Shown here piece after piece: positions 58,981 to 64,000 of a DNA stretch of 64,000 nucleotides. The notes under the pieces are model-generated. The model searched no databases. It was not told the DNA's origin and was given only the letters and a program-made list of their open reading frames with translations. Both the position numbers and the translations under genes were made by a program. Source of the stretch: Uranotaenia lowii (lineage: Eukaryota > Arthropoda > Insecta > Diptera > Culicidae); assembly GCF_029784155.1 (NCBI RefSeq), contig NC_073691.1, positions 96,027,617 through 96,091,616 of the forward strand, read 5' to 3'. The stretch's first letter is position 1. Every line of letters starts with the position of its first letter.

Positions 58981-59237
58981 TCCTATTACATCACGCTCAG
59001 GAGTTATAGGCAAAGTAAAAAAAAATACATTGAAAACACAGTTTTTTGAATCTGACACGTTGTAGATTGGATGAATTGGTTCGCTGTCTTCGAAATAAAG
59101 TTGTAACAAGCCTAGATTTACAATTGTCTCATACATTATGATGGTTTGAGGGTTTGCTGAAGCTCAATAGCATTAAGTGTATTGTATTGGCAATTTTGGA
59201 AGGCTCGTCCATAAAAAGTTGAAATTTTCGCAACACA
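58981..59237. other. Unassigned
   Basis: AT-rich, nothing recognised. Confidence 0.35.
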
Positions 59238-59400
59238 ACCTTTTTGCCTTTCTTACAGAAAGGTATAGTTATCGGTCGATTTGGGAGATCCTTAATTTTG
59301 GGTCTTAGATATACCTTTATAGGTACCTATCGAATCAGCTCGACGAGTTCAGACGATGTCAGTGTGTTTGTGTGTGCTGGTGTGATTTTTTGTAAACATT
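59238..59400 (+). repeat. Probable interspersed repeat (GCCTTTCTTACAGAAAGGTA type)
   Basis: Contains the short inverted pair CCTTTCT/AGAAAGG, then ATCGAATCAGCTCGACGAG and a GTGTGTTTGTGTGTG run. This arrangement resembles a repeat that I recall as common in mosquito genomes. No second copy is present here, so the call rests on that resemblance. Confidence 0.4.
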
Positions 59401-59879
59401 GTCCACACGTTTTTGCGAAACTGGGAAGTACAATAAAAATGATTTTCGTCTTAAAAAATTTGATTTTTTTCCCTCTTCAATGTATAAAAGAAAGAAAAAA
59501 AAACAAAATAGTTCGAAAAATAAATTTTCATAGTAATTATCATCAAATAATCACTCCAAAAAACGTGTCAATTTGGCTTGCTAGCCACAACCAGCAATCA
59601 CTAAAATCAAGATTATTGTATATATGACGTCAATTTATATGTGACGTCATAGATACGCGCTTGCTATCTGAAAGTATGGTCCTGTCGATGTGTGAAAGGG
59701 AGGACAGACTGGCTTCACTCCCACTCAGGTTAGATGTCATCGTGACAGACACCGTGTGGGCGGAAGACGACAGGTCGAATTTTCCCGGCCAATGATTTTT
59801 TTTAAATTTATATGGATCAGCGTGATACCGATCCATTACAAAAATTTCGGAACCGAAGCCCCGAATTTGAATCATAAAA
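59401..59879. other. Unassigned; possible 5' leader of the exon at 59880
   Basis: 59600-59870 is GC-richer and would be promoter and leader if the candidate exon is real. Two tgacgtca-type words occur at 59626 and 59642. Confidence 0.3.
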
Positions 59880-59956
59880 ATGGTTTTCACCAAGGGGAAC
59901 TACCCCGAAATTGATGAAGTCGTTGATGAGTACGTCATGCCCACACTGCATGGTAC
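59880..59956 (+). CDS. Candidate first coding exon of an unidentified gene
   Basis: ATG at 59880 in a good context (cataaaaATGG) opens an acidic, gene-like peptide: MVFTKGNYPEIDEVVDEYV, ending MPTLHG. It runs into overlapping donors GTACGT (59953) and GTAAGC (59957). The upstream sequence is GC-richer than typical introns here. I do not recognise the protein. No following exon was identified, and it does not continue the CAP domain. It could be the start of a neighbouring or nested gene, or a chance frame. Confidence 0.4.
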
Positions 59957-60430
59957 GTAAGCGATAGTAACTTCGCCCAACATTATTTTCAGGAAGATTG
60001 CTCTGAGAAGGGGAAAACAACACGGGTACGCGGACGATGTATGTCCTCTCATCTTCTCACATGCCGTTCGTGCTTACGAAGCTTTTTCTTAAGCAGCAAC
60101 GACAGGAGAGTATTTCGCCCGTGGAAGCAAATTAAATCCAATAAGACAAATGCTACTGAATCCTCTCGAGCTTTAAGCTCTCGGGCTTGTTTTTTTGTTC
60201 CCTTTTCTCTTCCTCTCTTCAGATCTAACGTTGCGTTGTTGTTGTTGGGGTTGGTGTCTAGAGAAAAAGGAGGTCAATCTGAAATTTCACTTGCTGAAGC
60301 CAATGGAAGATGACAACCAAACAGTAGCGCCACCAAGCCCTCCATAGTAGAGTTTGAAGCATTTGGGATTTTTTTTGGAACATGCATATAATGCTAAAAA
60401 GCTTATAATCATTTTTGACAAAGTTGAAGA
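59957..60430. other. Unassigned, moderately GC-rich
   Basis: A frame at 60041-60313 is open but begins in a different phase without an acceptor, and I do not recognise its product. Confidence 0.3.
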
Positions 60431-61500
60431 AACAGGAAAGAACTCCGAATTAACCATTTTCGCCAGGTTGACCAAATACAAAAATGACAAAATCGACAAA
60501 ATTGAAAAAAATTGACTAAATAGACCAATTTCACTAAATTGACGAAATTGACAAACTTGACATAATTCATTGATTTGACAAAAATAACTTAGTTGAAAAA
60601 ATCATAAAATTGACAAAATCGAGAAAATTGGCAGAATTAATCAAATTGACGATGACAAAATGGACAAAATTCACTGAATTGACAAAATTGACAAAATTGA
60701 TAAAACTGACAAATTTAACAAAATTGAAAAACTTGGCTTAATTCATTGATTTGACAAAATTCACATAGCTGAATCATAAATCATAAAAATTGATAATATT
60801 TTTAAAATTGACAAAATCGAGAAAATTGGCAGAATTGACAAAATTGACTATGACAAAATCGACAAAATTCACTGAATTGACAAAATTGACAAGATTGATA
60901 AAACTGGCAAAAATCGACAAAAGTGACAAAATTGATTAAATTGACCAAATTGTCAAAATTCACTAAATTGACAAAATTGAAAAGATTGACAAAATTGACT
61001 GGCGAAATTTACAAAATTGTCCCAATTGACTAAATTTTGACCAAATTTACAATATTGACAAATTGACAAAATTGACAAACTTGACAGAATCGAAGGAAAT
61101 TGAAAAAAATGGCCAAATTGACAATGACAAAATCGACGAAATGCACTTAATTGACAAAATTGGCAAAGCTGTCAAAATTGACAACATTGACAAGATTGAC
61201 AAAATTGACTAATTTGATAAAACTGACAAAATTGACAAAATTAACAAAACTGACCAAATTGACAAATTTGACAAAATTGACAGAATTTTCAATTTTGAAA
61301 ATGAAAATTGTTAAAATCGACGAATAAACAAAATCTAGAAAATTGGTTAAATTGGCAAAATTTACTGAACTAACAATGCTGACAAAATCATGAAAATTGA
61401 TAAAATTGACATTATTGACAAAATTTAAAAAATGACCAAATTAACAAAATTAACGAAATAGACTAAATTAACAAAACAGAATAAAAATCTCAAAATAACA
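60430..61500. repeat. ~1.07 kb degenerate minisatellite, 9-bp GACAAAATT unit
   Basis: Around a hundred imperfect copies of GACAAAATT (variants gacaaaatc, gataaaact, accaaattt, aacaaaatt) follow one another, with occasional slips in spacing. A larger-order duplication is visible: cttgacataattcattgatt at about 60555 recurs as cttggcttaattcattgatt at about 60732, followed by similar text. The unit is a multiple of three, but stops in all frames rule out a coding repeat. Confidence 0.9.
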
Positions 61501-62547
61501 AAATTAAAAATACTTCGCTTTCAAAATTTTCAATATTTTTAATTTTCAAAATTTATTGTAACGATTTTATACATTTTGGTATCGTTTTTTACTCTAGCAT
61601 TTGAAATTTTATCCAATAATTTTATTTATATATTTGTTTCATATACTTGAGAGGTTGAATTATTTGAAATACATGGTCAGGCATCTTTTTTCAAATTGTA
61701 TTCTTAATTTTTATACCCCTTCCATTTTGAAGATATCATATGCTGTAACTCCAAAAGGAGTAAATTGAGTTAGATTATAATGTCATAGAAACGAAATCAT
61801 ACATGATATTCCAGAATCTAGTCATTCAAAAAGGTTAATTTATATGAAAATTATGATTATATAAAAATACTTTTATCCTAATAAAAACTTTGAATCTTTA
61901 TTTCCTAAATTCATTTTGGATTTATTGCGTATGAAATTCATTAATCATAATTCATAGTTCATTTTGTTTTATATGTACCCAAATATATTTTACAGGCTGT
62001 AAGAAAGGCTACAATCCACTGTAAAGTGTATTAAATCGGGTTTTTGTGATTAGTTTTGATGACAAGCGGAACCATTTACATTCAAAATTAGCGGGGAAAT
62101 CGATGGAACTAAAAGAGTTTTGAATGTTTGAATATACTCATTTTTACTTGAAGAAAAAACGCTGAAAATATTTAATTTATTGATTAAGTGTTGCATTTTT
62201 TTATATATATTTTGAATTATGAAACTAAATTTGAATTCAATTTTTGAAATCATTAAACTTCAAAAAAAATTAAGGGAACTAATAAGTCAAATTTGGAAAA
62301 TTTGGAAGAGCACGAAATTAGTATTTAATATCAGATCAATGTATAATAGAACCGGTTTGACAGTATGTCATATAAAATACTTAATTTTTTTTTGCGGGCC
62401 GAACTTGATTAAACTTGGGAACGTTTAGCAGAACTTTATTGATAATAATTGTTGGAATAGAAAAACATTGAAATAAAGGTGAGGTTTGGAAAAAAAACGA
62501 CAGCTAAAAGTTTATTTTTCGAATCAATATCTCAGTTATTTGAGGAG
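61501..62547. other. AT-rich stretch, nothing recognised
   Basis: No supported feature. Confidence 0.4.
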
Positions 62548-62549
62548 TA

Positions 62550-63379
62550 CAGTCCCCCCACAATCATCAGTCACTTAACGTATCATTCCACCATAAAATA
62601 TTCGTTTATTCGGGTGTTAGTGGACCAAACATCAAGTTTTGAATGGACTTCAGTCATTAAATATTCCCTCTTTGATTTCCAATATGATTTTTTTTTTAAA
62701 ATAGCATAATTAACCGGAACAATCAACGTTTTTCAAAACCACAATCATGGGTCAGAATTGTAACCCGTAACAATTATTAGTCAAATTGCTCACAATTATT
62801 AGTCACATAGAAGTCCATGACAACACTCGAATATCAACATGGAAATCAATAATTTTCTGGCAAACATTCAGGGGCATTCATTCCTAGTATACGTTCAAGG
62901 GGCATTTGTGTTGAGCTATAGCAACCAAGAAATGTTTTGTTTTGCTTGCAAAAAAGTGACCCATGATTGTGTGAAACTTGGTGGATTCTGTAACAATTAT
63001 GAGTCACTTTTATTTTGCCAAATATTATTTAACTTTCGAAAATGTAAGCTCGTCCTTTGTGCTTATATGGGATCAATTCATTTGGTAGGAATTTTTGAAA
63101 TAACCGCATAAGGACCTTAACGGTTTAGGGTGTCAACCTTATAACATTGGAATTTTATGCGATAGTTTTGCAGCTTATAGTTTACCTATGATAAAAAGTA
63201 TTCAAACAGCAATTTGACAATTATTAAATGTACAAATAATATTTTTAATGCATTTTGATGATATTATTGATTAACTAAAACTAAAAATATTAAATATTTT
63301 CTTTTAGTTTAGTAGATATCAGCAGTTCTATTGCTCGTTGACTAATAATTGTGTGTGACCCATGATTGTGGGGGGACTG
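62550..63379. mobile_element. MITE family E, copy 2 (TA-flanked)
   Basis: CAGTCCCCCCACAATCATCA at the left and its inverse at the right (ATGATTGTGGGGGGACTG), with TA at 62548-62549 and 63380-63381. 830 bp, collinear with 7466-8315. The frame at 62839-63111 is part of the repeat (THDCVKLGGF derives from the internal word) and is broken in copy 1, so it is not a gene. Confidence 0.93.
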
Positions 63380-63381
63380 TA

Positions 63382-63808
63382 ATTCCAATAAAAACTAAAA
63401 TATAACTATGAGACGATCCATATGTTCAAAATTTTGGAGAGAAAAATAGTTGAAGTGTGTAATAAATACAACTGAAAAAGTAGTGAGTTCTTTAGCCTCT
63501 GTTATTATTTTTGACTTGAAAAAAGTTAATTTTTTTCAACAACAAGTTTTATTGTAGTGCAAATGTTATTTGGTTTTACCACGATCAATCATTCTTCTAT
63601 ATGGACCTTAAATGTAGGCAACGCCATCTAAAGAGTTCCGGCAACAAAATACATGCATCTAGCCATGGTAACCAAAGTGTGTCTTGGAAAAACGAATCAA
63701 CATAAAATGTATATATGTAGGAAGTCAGCACTGCAGAGCCATCTACAATACTTTGAATGGTTATCTTGTCATTCGGAAAACACTTAAAATTGATACCAAT
63801 GTTTCACG
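63382..63808. other. Unassigned
   Basis: AT-rich, then slightly GC-richer from 63600; nothing recognised. Confidence 0.35.
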
Positions 63809-63810
63809 TA

Positions 63811-64000
63811 GAATCTGGTCGCATCTTTTCATTGACTGCAGCGCCCCTAGTTGTCACATCGTGAATCTATTGACAGTGTTTTGATCCGGATGGTTTGTTC
63901 ACTTAGTGGTGAAAATTTCATCAAGATTGAAGCAGCCAGTCAAAAGTTACCGACGATGGAACGCGAAAGGCGAGAGAAAATTCGGCACACTCACGTCGAG
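63811..64000 (+). mobile_element. ITmD37E-type transposon, copy 3, cut by the window end
   Basis: After TA (63809-63810) it starts GAATCTGGTCGCATCTTTTC and closely matches the right end of copy 2 read on the minus strand, including GCGCCCCTAGTTGTCACATC and the leader up to the transposase start. Confidence 0.9.
63956..64000 (+). CDS. N-terminus of a DD37E transposase (partial)
   Basis: ATG at 63956 gives MERERREKIRHTHVE, the same N-terminus as copy 2 with one visible difference (R for L). Fifteen codons are open to the end of the window. It would be the DNA-binding start of the transposase. Whether the rest is intact cannot be told. Confidence 0.8.
   Translation, partial: MERERREKIRHTHVE

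Noticed and set aside
60430..61500. Coding repeat (Asp-Lys-Ile units)
   Set aside because: The 9-bp unit would allow it, but stops occur in all frames and phase slips are frequent.
62839..63111. 90-codon open frame with CFACKK and THDC residues resembling a zinc-binding protein
   Set aside because: It lies inside MITE E, the frame is broken in the other copy, and the Cys/His residues come from the repeated ACCCATGATTGTG word.
1..64000. CRISPR array or bacterial contamination
   Set aside because: No regularly spaced identical repeats with unique spacers; the repeats seen are tandem minisatellites or dispersed transposons, and GT/AG introns show a eukaryote.

Overview
The window is AT-rich nuclear DNA from an insect, most likely a mosquito (Culicidae) or close relative. 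Two relics carry the DD37E spacing that is characteristic of the mosquito-associated ITmD37E lineage of Tc1/mariner transposons (37 residues between the second Asp and the Glu can be counted in the 49 kb copy). Tiny exons separated by 10-22 kb introns, tRNA-derived SINEs, an RTE-like LINE, a Helitron and many TA-flanked MITEs fit a large, repeat-loaded dipteran genome. No prokaryotic operon, CRISPR array or rRNA gene is visible.

Host genes. The only gene supported by homology is a CAP-superfamily (antigen-5/SCP-like) secreted-protein gene on the + strand: candidate first exon 23292-23439 (basic N-terminus plus hydrophobic segment), exons 45746-45864, 46109-46190 and 56088-56251. All splice sites are GT/AG and all phases match (1, 0, 1, 0). 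About 171 residues are visible; the last visible residues are the GHYMQ of the CAP signature, so the C-terminal exons lie beyond the window. A second, unidentified candidate start exon lies at 59880-59956. A decayed coding remnant at about 20547-21912 is split by a MITE.

Layout. 1-23 kb: upstream repeat land, with MITEs, a TTAA element, a SINE inside a minisatellite, a broken foldback element, a 2.18 kb LTR-bounded unit with a 4-bp TSD, a 1.96 kb Helitron with precise ends, and MITE families D and B. 23.4-45.7 kb (CAP intron 1): an RTE-like LINE with an uninterrupted ORF (minus strand), an ITmD37E relic, family A, C and F MITEs, and a 709-bp near-perfect palindrome. 46.2-56.1 kb (intron 3): a second ITmD37E relic interrupted by an 863-bp MITE, and a self-nested F element. 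56-64 kb: CAP intron 4 onward, with F fragments, a ~1 kb degenerate 9-bp minisatellite, a second copy of MITE E, and the start of a third ITmD37E copy running off the end.

Main pattern. At least six MITE families with unrelated sequences share one design: TA target duplication, 0.8-2 kb length, and a family-specific word of about 15-20 bp that forms the terminal repeat and is reused several times inside in both orientations. Family C is the clearest, with four forward words on the left and four reverse words on the right. I see no cargo gene in these elements.
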